Positions 44,068-54,940 of a stretch of 64,000 nt of DNA are shown piece after piece (the first letter of the stretch is position 1; each line of letters opens with the position of its first letter). The position numbers were made by a program, and so were the translations under genes. Under the pieces are notes generated by a model, which did no database searches, had not been told where the DNA came from, and saw only the letters and a list, made by a program, of their open reading frames with translations. The stretch lies in contig NZ_MKGQ01000007.1 in the NCBI RefSeq assembly GCF_001908105.1, positions 62,001 through 126,000 of the forward strand. The letters are read 5' to 3'. Source of the stretch: Xenorhabdus eapokensis. GTDB taxonomy: Bacteria; Pseudomonadota; Gammaproteobacteria; Enterobacterales; Enterobacteriaceae.

Positions 44068-45126
44068 ATGCGAAACAATCAAAAAAAATTAAACAAATCC
44101 GGTATCATTCCACCCTATTTATTAGAATATGTTGTTAAAATTTGCGGCCAAACCGATAAAATGTGCATATTAAAAACATTAAATCATGTTTACAATTTAA
44201 TGAATAGCTCTGCTGAAATGGACGTTTTATTTCATGAATATCAACCAGGTTATGATGATAAATTAAATAGAACTATTTACGATGCTGAACATAAGGATCA
44301 ATATCCAGGAGATAAATTAATTTTAAGTGAAGGTATGGCTGCGATTGATGATGTTTCAGCCACTGAAGCTTATAATTATCTTGGTAAAACCTATGAATTT
44401 TATAAGGAGGTTTTTGACCGTAACTCTATTGATAATAAGGGTCTTAGATTAGTAGCTACAGTACATTATCAAGAAAACTATATGAATGCATTTTGGGATA
44501 ATAATCAAATGGTGTTCGGTGATGGTTATGCTCCTTATTTTCACCGTTTTACCTCCTGTATTGATATTACTGCACATGAACTCACCCACGGAGTAATTGA
44601 AAGTGAAGCAAATCTTGATTATGCCTATCAATCGGGGGCATTAAACGAATCTATCTCAGATGTATTCGGTATTATGGTGAAACAGTATGCAAATAACCAA
44701 AAGGCCAACGACTCTGATTGGTTAATAGGCCAGGGAATATTTGGCTCGGCACTTAATCCAGACAATGATCCTAATGTTGCCTTGCGCTCATTCAAAAATC
44801 CGGGAACAGCAAGCCCGAAAGATAATCAAGTCGGTCATATGGATCAATATCAGGATTTATCCTTCAGAGACGATAACGGGGGTGTCCATAAATATTCGGG
44901 TATTCCTAATAAAGCGTTCTATTTATTGGCAACAGAGTTAGGGGGCTATTCATGGGAGCAAGCCGGAAAAATTTGGTATAACACTTTATTGGACAAACGA
45001 TTGTCTCACAAAGCCAGTTTTAATGATTTTGCACAACTAACTGTTGATAATGCTAACGTATTATTTGGCAAGAAAATGTCGGATATTGTGACTCATTCAT
45101 GGAAACAAGTCGGAACTTTACTTTAA
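44068..45126 (+). CDS. Protealysin-like M4 metalloprotease (copy 2)
   Basis: A 352-residue paralogue of the gene at 42756 with the same layout: propeptide with IIPPYLLEYVVKIC, HELTH at 170-174, third zinc ligand Glu194 (GALNESISDVFG) and catalytic DDNGGVHKYSGIPNKAFY. All catalytic residues are kept, so it should be active. It differs most in the propeptide and linker and is more AT-rich than copy 1. No typical signal peptide. It arose by tandem duplication. Confidence 0.92.
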   Translation: MRNNQKKLNKSGIIPPYLLEYVVKICGQTDKMCILKTLNHVYNLMNSSAEMDVLFHEYQPGYDDKLNRTIYDAEHKDQYPGDKLILSEGMAAIDDVSATEAYNYLGKTYEFYKEVFDRNSIDNKGLRLVATVHYQENYMNAFWDNNQMVFGDGYAPYFHRFTSCIDITAHELTHGVIESEANLDYAYQSGALNESISDVFGIMVKQYANNQKANDSDWLIGQGIFGSALNPDNDPNVALRSFKNPGTASPKDNQVGHMDQYQDLSFRDDNGGVHKYSGIPNKAFYLLATELGGYSWEQAGKIWYNTLLDKRLSHKASFNDFAQLTVDNANVLFGKKMSDIVTHSWKQVGTLL

Positions 45127-45150
45127 ACGTTGTAATCCCCCTCTAACCAT

Positions 45151-45172
45151 TCAAGACCAGGGAAGGTCTTGA
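45151..45172 (+). terminator. Terminator after protease copy 2
   Basis: Perfect 8-bp stem TCAAGACC / GGTCTTGA with a 6-base loop, 25 bases after the stop and followed by TTACATTTATATATTT. Confidence 0.8.
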
Positions 45173-45357
45173 TTACATTTATATATTTATCCTTAATTTA
45201 ATTAAGCTAATGATCTTACTCTCATGTCATATCATAAAAATTCATATCATAAAAAATTTACATTTTTAGTAGTGACTAACATGGTTAATTTGGCTACTAT
45301 CTAGTTTAGGTCAAATATACACCAACACGATAACATACCGACAAATAGGGCATTATC

Positions 45358-45588
45358 ATGAGTAACAATGAAGCAAGAAAACAAAATATAATTCCCCCTT
45401 ATTTACTGGAGTATATTGCAAAAACCTGTGATGCTAACGATAAAGAGTGTGTTTTGAATACATTAGAGCATGTCAATAAACTTATGAAAAACTCAATTAA
45501 CAAAAACGCCTTAAACTCTCAAGATGATCCTTTAATATATAAAAAAAAACCTGAGCCAGAAGATAGTTATTCATTGCCAGAAAAATAG
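45358..45588 (+). CDS. Orphan protealysin-type propeptide (no catalytic domain)
   Basis: A 76-residue protein aligned with the propeptides of both proteases (IIPPYLLEYIAKTC ... CVLNTLEHVNKLMK), ending before any part of the catalytic domain. It has its own spacing, start (MSNNEARKQN, like MSNNQTNIYS of copy 1) and stop, and no remnant of a peptidase follows in the next 230 bases. It could be a decayed third copy or a free propeptide that acts in trans as chaperone or inhibitor. The two cysteines of the copy 2 propeptide are conserved. Confidence 0.78.
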   Translation: MSNNEARKQNIIPPYLLEYIAKTCDANDKECVLNTLEHVNKLMKNSINKNALNSQDDPLIYKKKPEPEDSYSLPEK

Positions 45589-45773
45589 TGTTACTCTCTG
45601 ATTTGCCTAATTTTAATATGAAAAAAAATTAAATGTTAAAATTAATAGAACCAAATTTACAATAACTTCATTGATAAGCTTAAAAGATATCCCAAACTAA
45701 TTAGATTAACTTCTAAAATTATTTCTATCTGCTATGCTTTATGATAGTTAAATTATTATTTCTATATCTAAAT

Positions 45774-45801
45774 AATAAAGGGCTAAAAATAGCCCTTTAT
45801 T
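45774..45801. terminator. Bidirectional terminator between the propeptide gene and der
   Basis: A perfect 12-bp stem AATAAAGGGCTA / TAGCCCTTTATT with an AAAA loop lies between the two convergent genes, 21 bases beyond the der stop. AT-rich tails occur on both sides. Confidence 0.87.
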
Positions 45802-45822
45802 TATATCAATATTTTTAAATAA

Positions 45823-47319
45823 TTACCGTTTTTTCAGATGTTCCATTAAACGCTTACGTTTACGGAGCTGAGATGCTGTTAATGTATTTTTCTTATCGGC
45901 ATAAGGGTTAGCTCCTTCTTTAAATTGGATACGGATAGGTGTTCCCATCACCTTCAAAGAACGGCGGAAATAATTCATCAAATAACGCTTATAGGAGTCA
46001 GGTAAATCTGTTACCTGATTACCGTGGATAACCACAATAGGTGGGTTATATCCACCAGCATGAGCATATTTCATTTTCACCCTGCGACCACGGATCATCG
46101 GCGGCTGGTGATCATCCTCTGCCATACGCATTATACGGGTTAATAAGGAAGTGCTAACGCGACGGGTTGCGCTTTCATAGGCTTCCAAAATTGACTCAAA
46201 TAAATTGCCAACACCACTACCATGTAGTGCAGAAATAAAGTGAATACGGGCAAAATCAACAAAACCCAAACGTAGCTCAAGCATATCTTTGACGTGATCT
46301 TTATCTTCCTGACTCATGCCATCCCATTTGTTGATGGCGATAACCAGAGAACGACCACTGTTAAGAATAAAACCCAGCAGAGAGAGATCTTGATCAGAAA
46401 TGCCTTCACGAGCATCTACTATCAGTAACACAACATTGGCATCTTCAATCGCCTGAAGCGTTTTAATCACAGAAAATTTCTCAACCGTTTCAGTGACTTT
46501 CCCACGCTTACGAACGCCCGCTGTATCAATCAAAATATATTCACGGCCATCACGCTCCATAGGAATATAAATGCTGTCACGGGTCGTACCAGGCATATCA
46601 TAAACGACAACACGTTCTTCACCCAAAATACGGTTGGTTAATGTGGATTTACCCACATTAGGGCGGCCAACAATAGCAAGTTTCAGAGGCAACGTTGTCG
46701 GATCAAATGCCTCCTCCTCCTTTTCTTGTTCAGCCGAAGCATCCAATTCGGCTTGCTCCATTTCTGCCCAATACGCTGCGTTAGCTTCTTCTTCCGTTAA
46801 TTCAACGTCTTCTTCCGTTTCTTCTTTATTAGAAAATGGCAACAACACACGTTCAATCAGTTGTGTTACACCACGGCCGTGAGAAGCAGCAATGGAATAA
46901 ACATCTCCTAAACCTAGTGAATAAAATTCAGCTATAGAGGTATCAATATCGATACCATCGGTTTTATTCGCCACCAAAAAAGTTGCTTTTTCACGGCTAC
47001 GCAGATGCTTGGCAATCGAATGGTCAGCAGGCATCAATCCCGATCTGGCGTCAACCATAAATAGAACAATGTCCGCCTCTTCTATGGCCATAAGAGATTG
47101 CGTAGCCATATGCGTTTCTACGCCTTCTTCCGTACCATCAATACCGCCCGTATCAATGATGATGAATTCCTGCCCTTCAACCTCCGCCCGTCCATACTTA
47201 CGATCACGGGTTAAGCCTGGGAAGTCCGCTACCAGCGCATCTCTGGTTCGGGTCAATCGGTTAAATAAGGTGGATTTTCCAACATTGGGGCGCCCAACCA
47301 GCGCAACGACAGGTATCAT
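45823..47319 (-). CDS. der: GTPase Der (EngA), ribosome assembly
   Basis: A 498-residue protein with two tandem GTPase domains. The first P-loop is [11 protein letters not shown] at about residue 8 and the second [12 protein letters not shown] at about 218; NKTDG and NKWDG are the G4 motifs. The linker is very acidic. The C-terminal KH-like domain ends [13 protein letters not shown]. It is needed for 50S subunit maturation. It follows bamB, but a terminator lies between them, so it probably also has its own promoter. Confidence 0.98.
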   Translation of the reverse strand: MIPVVALVGRPNVGKSTLFNRLTRTRDALVADFPGLTRDRKYGRAEVEGQEFIIIDTGGIDGTEEGVETHMATQSLMAIEEADIVLFMVDARSGLMPADHSIAKHLRSREKATFLVANKTDGIDIDTSIAEFYSLGLGDVYSIAASHGRGVTQLIERVLLPFSNKEETEEDVELTEEEANAAYWAEMEQAELDASAEQEKEEEAFDPTTLPLKLAIVGRPNVGKSTLTNRILGEERVVVYDMPGTTRDSIYIPMERDGREYILIDTAGVRKRGKVTETVEKFSVIKTLQAIEDANVVLLIVDAREGISDQDLSLLGFILNSGRSLVIAINKWDGMSQEDKDHVKDMLELRLGFVDFARIHFISALHGSGVGNLFESILEAYESATRRVSTSLLTRIMRMAEDDHQPPMIRGRRVKMKYAHAGGYNPPIVVIHGNQVTDLPDSYKRYLMNYFRRSLKVMGTPIRIQFKEGANPYADKKNTLTASQLRKRKRLMEHLKKR

Positions 47320-47420
47320 TTTCTTGATGCCTCATGACTAGATTTAAATCGATACCCTGCTGAAAGTGACGTCTTAATATTGTTCATCACAGCAAGACAC
47401 AAAGATACTAAAAAGACGAA

Positions 47421-47447
47421 ACGGCTCCTGTTATTCTCAGGAGCCGT
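47421..47447 (-). terminator. Terminator after bamB
   Basis: Perfect 10-bp stem ACGGCTCCTG / CAGGAGCCGT with a 7-base loop, 34 bases after the bamB stop in the leftward direction and followed on the minus strand by TTCGTCTTTTTAG. Confidence 0.85.
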
Positions 47448-47481
47448 ATAATTGTGTGTTATTTAAAACACGCTCTGAAAG

Positions 47482-48654
47482 TTAGCGGGTATACAGATAA
47501 ACTGTCCCGTCTTTCGCTTGTAGCATCAGTTTATCGCTGGCAACAACCGGACGACTCAACAGGCCGGAACCATCAACCTTGTTCTGCGCCACAAATTTGC
47601 CATCAGCCATATTCAACCAATGCAAGTAACCTTCAGCATCACCAACAACCAGATAGCCATTGTACATTTCCGGTGCTGTCAGGTTACGGTGCAAGAGATT
47701 ATTTTGCGACCATAATGTCACACCATCACTCTTGCGTAGGGACAAAATATGATCATCTTGATCAACAATAAAAATGTTGTTGTCAGTGACCACCATATCA
47801 TGCACCGAACCCAGATCACGTTTCCAAATGATCTGGCCTGAACGCATATCCATTGCCACCAAATTACCGTTATAAGCTATCGCGTAAATAACATTGTCTG
47901 AAATGACCGGAGTCATATCAACATCATTCAGACGATCTATTTCGGTAGAACCTGTTACCTGAGAAATACGCTGCTGCCAAATTAGTTGCCCCTCAGACAG
48001 CAGAACCGCACTAATACGACCATTGTCACCACCTACAATAGCTGCACCATAGGCCACGGCAGGAGCGGATTCACCACGAACGGACAACGCAGGTGTATCC
48101 ATGTTAACTGACCAGACAATACTACCATCGGTTTCGTTTAATGCCTGCAACATACCATTACCGGTATGAATCAAGACAAAACCATCACTCACAACAGGAC
48201 GGGACAACGCTTCGCCGGCAACCGTTGACTCCCATTCAACCTTACCGTCCGTTACATCCAATGCGATGACTTTCGCCTTTTCTGTGCCGACATACAGGCG
48301 ATCACCGGATACCGTCAAACCACCAGAAAGCAGCGCTGGCAAATGGGATGACAATAGACCGGCTTTTTCTGACAGATCCGTTGTCCATATCTCTTTGCCG
48401 CTGTCTATATCAAATGCTTTGATAACACCATGACGGTCAGCAACATAAATTGTCGAACCCTGCCAGGTCGGTGATAAATGGGAGTAATACTCTCCCGTAC
48501 CACTCCCAACAGACTTATCCCAAACGATACGAGGTTTGAATTGATTTTCAACCTTCGGTAACGGTGACATTGTTACCGCATCCTGTTCACTTGAACAACC
48601 TGCCAGCAGAACAGAAGCAACCAGCCCAACCAAGAGTGTTTTTCGAAGCTGCAT
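47482..48654 (-). CDS. bamB: Outer-membrane assembly lipoprotein BamB
   Basis: A 390-residue lipoprotein (E. coli 392) with signal LLVGLVASVLLAGC (Cys20 lipidated) and an eight-bladed beta-propeller of PQQ-like repeats (for example DIDSGKEIWTTDL, NETDGSIVWSV, DMRSGQIIWKRDLG). It binds BamA and promotes beta-barrel insertion. It lies between yfgM and der, as in E. coli. Confidence 0.97.
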   Translation of the reverse strand: MQLRKTLLVGLVASVLLAGCSSEQDAVTMSPLPKVENQFKPRIVWDKSVGSGTGEYYSHLSPTWQGSTIYVADRHGVIKAFDIDSGKEIWTTDLSEKAGLLSSHLPALLSGGLTVSGDRLYVGTEKAKVIALDVTDGKVEWESTVAGEALSRPVVSDGFVLIHTGNGMLQALNETDGSIVWSVNMDTPALSVRGESAPAVAYGAAIVGGDNGRISAVLLSEGQLIWQQRISQVTGSTEIDRLNDVDMTPVISDNVIYAIAYNGNLVAMDMRSGQIIWKRDLGSVHDMVVTDNNIFIVDQDDHILSLRKSDGVTLWSQNNLLHRNLTAPEMYNGYLVVGDAEGYLHWLNMADGKFVAQNKVDGSGLLSRPVVASDKLMLQAKDGTVYLYTR

Positions 48655-48670
48655 TATGAAGTTGGCTCCC

Positions 48671-49291
48671 TTAGTTGGATAAATTATTAAGTTTGATTTT
48701 CATAAAATCCTTAATTACCTGCGGGCCATCAAGTCCAAGTCCCGTGGAATAGGCTGCACGTGCGCCAGCAATATCCCCTTTTTTAGCCAGAATATCCCCA
48801 CGAATATCCTCAACCATAATCTGCCAGCCTTTGCCTTTGACCAAATCCAACGTTTTCAATGCAACATCTGCTTTATCTTCCGCTAATTGAACCCTGGACA
48901 GGCGGAGGTTAGACAATGCTTGCATGTTCTCATCTTTAGCTTTGCCGGATGCCGCTAGCAAATTTTTCTCTGCCTGAGCCAAATCATTCTGAGCAACAGC
49001 TTGTTTTGCCAGTTCCAGATCAGCCATAACACCGTAGACATTGTTTGTCTCATTAGCGAACTTTTCTACGGCAGCAACATGTTCTTTCGATCCCGACGCC
49101 AGTGATTTGTTCAATTCTTCAAATACTGCCGCCGTATTATGTAATTGGTTGGTTTGATGACTCTGCCAGTAACGCCAACCCAACAAAGCACCAATACCTA
49201 ACACCAGGCCAACAGCAAGGTATTTACCGTTGGTAGATAAAAAACGCTTTATCGCGTCAACTTGTTCAGTTTCTGTGGTATAGACTTGCAC
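48671..49291 (-). CDS. yfgM: YfgM, inner-membrane TPR protein
   Basis: A 206-residue protein, the same length as E. coli YfgM. It has an N-terminal cytoplasmic tail, one membrane helix (about residues 23-41, KYLAVGLVLGIGALLGW) and a periplasmic TPR-like domain. In E. coli it associates with SecYEG and PpiD and influences RcsB stability. It lies 14 bases after hisS and 16 before bamB, probably cotranscribed. Confidence 0.96.
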   Translation of the reverse strand: MQVYTTETEQVDAIKRFLSTNGKYLAVGLVLGIGALLGWRYWQSHQTNQLHNTAAVFEELNKSLASGSKEHVAAVEKFANETNNVYGVMADLELAKQAVAQNDLAQAEKNLLAASGKAKDENMQALSNLRLSRVQLAEDKADVALKTLDLVKGKGWQIMVEDIRGDILAKKGDIAGARAAYSTGLGLDGPQVIKDFMKIKLNNLSN

Positions 49292-49305
49292 TAGAGTCTC
49301 TCTCC

Positions 49306-50583
49306 TTAGCCTAACAGTTCGCTCAAACGCGCTGCGATCGCTTGTTGTGACAACGTTTCTTGTTCACCGTTGCGTAAATCTTTCACTGTAATATTGCCTG
49401 CCTGAATTTCATCTTCTCCCAGGATCAAGGCGACTTTGGCGCCGTGTTTACTCGCACGTGTCAATTGTTTCTTAAAGTTACCACCGCCGTGGTTAGTCAT
49501 TAAACGTAATTCTGGCAGTTGATCGCGGATTTTTTCGGCCAATATTAATGCCGCCTGCTGGCTCCCTTCACCAAAGGAAGAGAAATAAACATCGGCAACG
49601 GTCAGATCAGCAACAAAGTCAGGATTGACTTCCTGCACTAATAAGACCATACGTTCCATGCCCATGGCAAAACCAACTGCGGGTGTTGCTTTACCGCCCA
49701 ATTGTTCAACTAAACCATCGTAACGACCACCGGCACAGACGGTTCCCTGTGCACCCAATGCTGATGTCACCCATTCAAAAACAGTACGGTTGTAATAATC
49801 AAGGCCGCGAACCAGACGCTGGTTGATGCGGTATTTTATCCCAGTGTTATCAAGTATCTGGCACAGTCCATCAAAGTGCTCTTTTGACTCAGCATCAAGA
49901 TAATCAAACAACGCCGGCGCATCATTTAAAAGTTGCTGAATTTCAGGGTTTTTAGAGTCCAATACACGCAGTGGATTGGTATACATGCGGCGTTGACAAT
50001 CCTCGTCTAATTTCTCTTTGTGTTGCTCAAGGAATGCTACCAGCGCCTCACGATAATTTGCGCGGGCTTCTAATGAACCAATTGAGTTCAATTCAAGTGT
50101 AACGTGATCGGCAATGCCGAGCTCACGCCACCAACGTGCTGTCATTAAAATAAGTTCAGCGTCAATATCTGGCCCTTGTAAGCCAAACACTTCAGCCCCT
50201 AACTGATGGAATTGACGGTAACGGCCTTTTTGTGGACGCTCATAACGGAACATAGGCCCGATATACCATAAGCGCTGTTCCTGATTGTACAGCAGACCAT
50301 GCTGAATACCGGCACGGACACATCCTGCGGTATTTTCTGGGCGCAGGGTCAAGCTTTCACCATTGCGATCGTCAAAAGTATACATCTCTTTTTCGACAAC
50401 GTCGGTTACTTCCCCAATTGCACGTTTGAATAACGGGGTCTGCTCTACAATCGGTGTCCGAATTTCGCTAAAACCATAACCTGACAGCACACGCTTCACC
50501 GTAGATTCAACTCGTTGCCAGATGGCCGTTTCAGCAGGAAGGCAGTCGTTCATGCCACGAATAGCTGGGATATTTTTTGCCAC
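49306..50583 (-). CDS. hisS: Histidyl-tRNA synthetase
   Basis: A 425-residue class II synthetase (E. coli 424). Motif 2 is [29 protein letters not shown], the histidine-specific [15 protein letters not shown] is present, and motif 3 is GFAMGMERM. The C-terminal anticodon-binding domain begins at about residue 330. It is highly conserved and complete, in the ispG-hisS-yfgM-bamB order. Confidence 0.98.
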   Translation of the reverse strand: MAKNIPAIRGMNDCLPAETAIWQRVESTVKRVLSGYGFSEIRTPIVEQTPLFKRAIGEVTDVVEKEMYTFDDRNGESLTLRPENTAGCVRAGIQHGLLYNQEQRLWYIGPMFRYERPQKGRYRQFHQLGAEVFGLQGPDIDAELILMTARWWRELGIADHVTLELNSIGSLEARANYREALVAFLEQHKEKLDEDCQRRMYTNPLRVLDSKNPEIQQLLNDAPALFDYLDAESKEHFDGLCQILDNTGIKYRINQRLVRGLDYYNRTVFEWVTSALGAQGTVCAGGRYDGLVEQLGGKATPAVGFAMGMERMVLLVQEVNPDFVADLTVADVYFSSFGEGSQQAALILAEKIRDQLPELRLMTNHGGGNFKKQLTRASKHGAKVALILGEDEIQAGNITVKDLRNGEQETLSQQAIAARLSELLG

Positions 50584-50686
50584 GTTTTATCTCTTATTAA
50601 TATTTATACAATGCCATCGATTATAAAAGCGAATACTTGCAAGGTTCAATCTGCAAGCAAATCTATATGCTTATATCCCCAATAAA

Positions 50687-51808
50687 TTACTCATCAAGCT
50701 GATTGATGCTGATTCGGTTCTTAGCATCAAGGATAGCTGCCTTCGCCCTAATTTTCGCTTCAAGTTGATCAATCAAGTTATTATTGTCAAAACGCTCTTT
50801 TTGACGAATGCCATCTTCATAAAAGCCACTTTTGGTTTTCGCCCCTGTTACGCCAAGCGTTGAAACTTCAGCTTCCCCAGGACCATTCACGACACAACCA
50901 ATGATAGAAACATCCATTGGAGTGATTAAGTCTTCAAGACGCTGCTCAAGTGCATTAACTGTACCGATAACATCAAATTCTTGACGCGAACACGTTGGAC
51001 AGGCAATGAAATTAATGCCCCGTGAACGAATACGCAATGCTTTCAGAATATCGAAACCGACTTTAACCTCTTCCACTGGATCTGCGGCCAACGAAATACG
51101 CAGCGTATCGCCAATTCCTTCTGACAACAAAATACCAAGGCCGATTGAAGATTTCACCGCACCCGCACGAGCGCCACCTGCTTCCGTAATGCCCAAATGC
51201 AGCGGTTGATCAATTTGTTGAGCCAGTAAACGGTATGCCCCAACCGCCAGGAAAACGTCAGAGGCTTTGACACTCACCTTAAATTGGTTAAAGTTCAGAC
51301 GATCAAGAATATCCACATGACGCATTGCCGATTCAACCAACGCTTTTGGTGTGGGTTCACCATATTTTTCTTGTAGATCTTTTTCCAGCGAGCCACCATT
51401 AACCCCAATGCGAATCGGAATGTTATTGTGGCGGGCACAATCCACAACCTGACGAATACGCTCTTCGTTACCGATATTGCCAGGGTTGATACGCAGACAG
51501 TCAACACCATATTCTGCCACTTTCAATGCAATGCGGTAATCGAAATGAATATCGGCAACAAGAGGGACATTGACTTGCTGTTTGATGGACTTGAACGCTT
51601 CGGCTGCATCCATTGTTGGAACAGACACTCGAACAATATCAACACCTACACGTTCTAACGCCTTAATTTGATTGACTGTCGCTTCAACATCTGTTGTTCG
51701 TGTGTTAGTCATTGATTGCACGGCAATCGGTGCATCACCCCCGATGGGAACATTACCGACATAAATACGTGTCGATTTACGTCTTTTTATCGGTGATTCA
51801 TTATGCAT
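50687..51808 (-). CDS. ispG: 4-hydroxy-3-methylbut-2-enyl diphosphate synthase IspG (GcpE)
   Basis: A 373-residue iron-sulfur enzyme (E. coli 372) of the MEP isoprenoid pathway. [4Fe-4S] cysteines lie in [12 protein letters not shown] and [11 protein letters not shown], with [13 protein letters not shown] near the N-terminus. It relies on clusters made by the isc genes at the right of this window. It lies about 100 bases upstream of hisS and downstream of rodZ. Confidence 0.98.
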   Translation of the reverse strand: MHNESPIKRRKSTRIYVGNVPIGGDAPIAVQSMTNTRTTDVEATVNQIKALERVGVDIVRVSVPTMDAAEAFKSIKQQVNVPLVADIHFDYRIALKVAEYGVDCLRINPGNIGNEERIRQVVDCARHNNIPIRIGVNGGSLEKDLQEKYGEPTPKALVESAMRHVDILDRLNFNQFKVSVKASDVFLAVGAYRLLAQQIDQPLHLGITEAGGARAGAVKSSIGLGILLSEGIGDTLRISLAADPVEEVKVGFDILKALRIRSRGINFIACPTCSRQEFDVIGTVNALEQRLEDLITPMDVSIIGCVVNGPGEAEVSTLGVTGAKTKSGFYEDGIRQKERFDNNNLIDQLEAKIRAKAAILDAKNRISINQLDE

Positions 51809-51899
51809 TTTTACATTACTCCCCTACATCCCTGTATTTTTGTTTATAAGAATTACAACTATGCTGTGGTGAATAACTCTGCCGAAGCAGTTAAGGCAT

Positions 51900-52916
51900 C
51901 TATTTCAGTGTCAGTTTAGCCGTGATGCCTTTCTTCACGAAGGAACTCAGATCTACTGGTTTTCCTCGGAACTGAACCTTAACCTTGGCAGGGGCGCCAA
52001 TATTCACTGAGTAAGGTAAATTACCGGAAAGTTTTAGGCTATCCCCTCTCTTTTTGATACCACTAAATAACACCTTACCTTTAGCATCCTTGACCGCCAG
52101 CCAACATTCATCGCTGAAATCTATCACTAACTCATCGTTACCCGCTGTACTGATACTATTTACATCAGTCGATGACGGACTCACAACCGCATTATTCACT
52201 TCTGCATTGGCAGCAGCAGTTGTATTTTCTGGCATTGCATTAGTTGCAGATTGATTGGTTGCTGTGGATACCGGCACGCTGGAAGATACTGGAGCATTGC
52301 TGCTTACTTCAGTGCTATTTGCCTCTGCCGACGATGCTTTTTCTTGGGAAACACTATTTTGAGCAGCCGTTACGGATTGATTTTCTTTAAGAGGCGCTAC
52401 ATTATTTTCCCCAGCGGTTGGAGCCACCAGGCCATTTTCAGAACCTGACTGACTATTATTCTGGGCAGTTGATTGCGTGACCATTGAAGACAATTCTGTT
52501 TGTTGTACTTTATAGTTCTGCCACCACCACAGGAATGTCATACCCAACAATACAATGATAACAGCCCATGTTATCTTCATTAACCAACCGTCACGTTTCT
52601 TGCTTTTTTTTCCCGCAGAAAAACTTTGCATAGGCGCTGTTTTTATGGCATCGGGGGGGATCTGTTTATCCAAGGTACTTAAGATTTCAGATTCAGGCAC
52701 CTGAACCAATTTTGCATAGGCGCGAACATATCCACGAAGGAATGTCGGTGAAATATTTGACGGGATATTATCTTCTTCAATATCACGAACAGTGGACAGT
52801 TTAAGACACAAGCGATCTGCCACAATTTGCTGAGAAAGCTCATGTTTTTCACGAGCCTGACGCAGAATCTGACCTGTTGTCAGATTGGCTTCTTCTGGGT
52901 AAGTTTCAGTCTTCAT
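51900..52916 (-). CDS. rodZ: Cell-shape protein RodZ
   Basis: A 338-residue RodZ (E. coli 337). The N-terminal HTH_25 domain (about 14-85; LSQQIVADRLCLKLSTVRDIEED) binds MreB. It is followed by KKRDGWLMK, one membrane helix (about 113-132), a long Ser/Asn/Val-rich low-complexity periplasmic linker and a C-terminal DUF4115 domain. ATG 52916 (MKTETYPEEANL) is preferred over ATG 52961, which would add an atypical 15-residue extension. Confidence 0.95.
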   Translation of the reverse strand: MKTETYPEEANLTTGQILRQAREKHELSQQIVADRLCLKLSTVRDIEEDNIPSNISPTFLRGYVRAYAKLVQVPESEILSTLDKQIPPDAIKTAPMQSFSAGKKSKKRDGWLMKITWAVIIVLLGMTFLWWWQNYKVQQTELSSMVTQSTAQNNSQSGSENGLVAPTAGENNVAPLKENQSVTAAQNSVSQEKASSAEANSTEVSSNAPVSSSVPVSTATNQSATNAMPENTTAAANAEVNNAVVSPSSTDVNSISTAGNDELVIDFSDECWLAVKDAKGKVLFSGIKKRGDSLKLSGNLPYSVNIGAPAKVKVQFRGKPVDLSSFVKKGITAKLTLK

Positions 52917-53032
52917 TAGCAAGGGATACTGGTACTGTTCTGGGTTAAAGAATTTACACAAATTAAGTTAATAGAACATATCACTTAATTTGTGTAGCGA
53001 AATCATCTAAATACTGCGTTGAACGCAAAAAA

Positions 53033-53452
53033 TCACTTATCACAGCGATAACGGTCTGTATTGCTTTTCATATTTTTCATGACCAATTGCTCAGCTTGTT
53101 CATACTGCTTTTGTTCACAAAGAAAAATATAATAATGACGTACTACGGTATCACTTTCAGCCGCATACTGCATCGCCATTCTGTAATGCTGACTGGCGGT
53201 TTCTGGACGGCCTGCATATTGTTCATACAGTGCCATGCCCAGATGTGCCTCTGGATGATGAGGTTCCGCCAGCAAGACTTTTTGAAAATGATATTTAGCG
53301 GCCGGTAAATTTCGCTCCGCCAAATAAGCCTTCCCTAGCTGCAATCGTGTATCTATGGCAACAACCTGATGAGCGCGATGCGTTGATCGTTCTACACATC
53401 CCGTTAACAGGACAAAACAAACTATAGACCAAATTATTGATTTCCGTATCAT
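53033..53452 (-). CDS. pilW: Short PilW/PilF-like TPR lipoprotein
   Basis: A 139-residue lipoprotein (lipobox VLLTGC, Cys19) with two TPR-like repeats (LQLGKAYLAERNLPAAKYHFQKVL; AHLGMALYEQYAGRPETASQHYRMA). It occupies the pilW position between rlmN and rodZ. Typical PilW/PilF proteins are about 250 residues with about six TPRs, so the C-terminal half is missing. The 116 bases after the stop hold no remnant. PilW supports type IV pilus secretin assembly; a shortened protein may have another role or be decaying. Confidence 0.82.
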   Translation of the reverse strand: MIRKSIIWSIVCFVLLTGCVERSTHRAHQVVAIDTRLQLGKAYLAERNLPAAKYHFQKVLLAEPHHPEAHLGMALYEQYAGRPETASQHYRMAMQYAAESDTVVRHYYIFLCEQKQYEQAEQLVMKNMKSNTDRYRCDK

Positions 53453-53523
53453 ACCATCTTCATTTATAAGGATATGTTAAACTTTGCCAGATTTTTAGCC
53501 ATTAATCGATATTAAACAAAAAA

Positions 53524-54702
53524 TTAGACTGTTTTTACCTGAATAGGTTCACCTGCCTGGCGTTTTTTCATTGTTCGCTTGGTTCTATCAATAACCTCAC
53601 CGGCAAGCTGCCCACATGCCGCATCAATATCATCTCCCCTCGTTTTACGCACGATGGTTGTAAAACCGTATCCCATCAGAACCTTGGCAAAGCGATCGAT
53701 TCGGCTGTTCGAGCTGCGTCCATAAGGTGCACCTGGGAATGGGTTCCACGGGATCAGGTTGATCTTGCTGGGGGTATCTTTCAGGCATTCAGCCAATTGA
53801 TGAGCCTGCTCAACACTGTCATTGATATGATCAAGCATCACATACTCTACCGTAACGCGTCCCTGATTAGCATTGGATTTTGTCAGGTAACGACGTACTC
53901 CTGCCAAGAACTCTTCAATATTGTACTTGCGGTTAATTGGCACAATTTCATCACGAATATCGTCAGTGGGGGCATGTAAAGAAATTGCCAGTGCAACATC
54001 GATCATATCTCCCAGTTTATCCAGCGCAGGAACAACACCGGACGTTGACAATGTCACACGGCGTTTCGACAAACCAAAGCCGAAGTCATCCATCATGATT
54101 TCCATTGCGGGCACGACATTATTCAAATTGAGTAATGGTTCTCCCATTCCCATCATCACTACGTTGGTAATGGGACGACGACCACTGGATTTCAGTGATC
54201 CTATAATCTTAGCGGCGCGCCAAACCTGACCAATAATCTCAGAAACTCGCAGGTTACGGTTAAAGCCCTGCTGAGCCGTAGAACAAAATTTACACTCTAA
54301 AGCACATCCCACCTGAGATGAAACACACAGTGTCGCGCGATCATCTTCTGGGATATAAACCGTTTCAACCTGTTGACCACCTACAGTAATCGCCCATTTG
54401 ATAGTGCCATCAGCAGAGCGTTGCTCTTCTGCAACTTCGGGTGCTTTGATTTCGGCAACTTGTTGCAATTTCGCCCTGAGCACTTTGTTGATATCGGTCA
54501 TTTGCTCAAAATCGTCATAGCAATAATGGTAAATCCATTTCATGACCTGATCGGCACGAAAAGGTTTCTCTCCCATATCGATAAAGAATTGACGCATTTG
54601 TTTACGGTTAAGGTCGAGCAAATTGACTTTACCGTTTTTCTTTTCAGGCGTGACAGATACGACGGAAGTTGCAGGTGATACGGTTTCGTTAAGTTGGGAC
54701 AT
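53524..54702 (-). CDS. rlmN: 23S rRNA/tRNA adenine-C2 methyltransferase RlmN
   Basis: A 392-residue radical SAM enzyme (E. coli 384). The cluster motif is CKFCSTAQ, and the conserved C-terminal cysteine lies in [12 protein letters not shown]. It methylates A2503 of 23S rRNA and A37 of some tRNAs. It follows ndk and precedes pilW-rodZ-ispG, the usual order. The N-terminus is slightly longer than in E. coli. Confidence 0.98.
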   Translation of the reverse strand: MSQLNETVSPATSVVSVTPEKKNGKVNLLDLNRKQMRQFFIDMGEKPFRADQVMKWIYHYCYDDFEQMTDINKVLRAKLQQVAEIKAPEVAEEQRSADGTIKWAITVGGQQVETVYIPEDDRATLCVSSQVGCALECKFCSTAQQGFNRNLRVSEIIGQVWRAAKIIGSLKSSGRRPITNVVMMGMGEPLLNLNNVVPAMEIMMDDFGFGLSKRRVTLSTSGVVPALDKLGDMIDVALAISLHAPTDDIRDEIVPINRKYNIEEFLAGVRRYLTKSNANQGRVTVEYVMLDHINDSVEQAHQLAECLKDTPSKINLIPWNPFPGAPYGRSSNSRIDRFAKVLMGYGFTTIVRKTRGDDIDAACGQLAGEVIDRTKRTMKKRQAGEPIQVKTV

Positions 54703-54846
54703 TGTTACATCGCCTCGTTGTTACACTTTCGGCTCTATGCTGATCTGGTTTCAGCATTAAGTTTTCATGCGGTGACTGCCAATTCAATGATCATTCACTC
54801 TTTTAATCAGAGCGATATTGAATGAACATTGAAATAAAATAATAAA

Positions 54847-54874
54847 CGCCCCGCTGAATCAACTCAGTGGGGCG
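54847..54874 (-). terminator. Terminator after ndk
   Basis: 11-bp stem CGCCCCGCTGA / TCAGTGGGGCG (one G-T pair) with a 6-base loop, followed on the minus strand by TTTATTATTTTATTTC. Confidence 0.88.
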
Positions 54875-54940
54875 CATCATTGTACAAACTTTACTGTTTA
54901 TATGCTACTTAGAAGCTATTGCTACATACAACGAAAAGCG

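Noticed and set aside
43836..45357. Possible emfourin-type protease inhibitor gene near the protealysins
   Set aside because: The gaps between the protease genes contain only terminators and AT-rich leaders; the only extra gene is the propeptide-like one at 45358.
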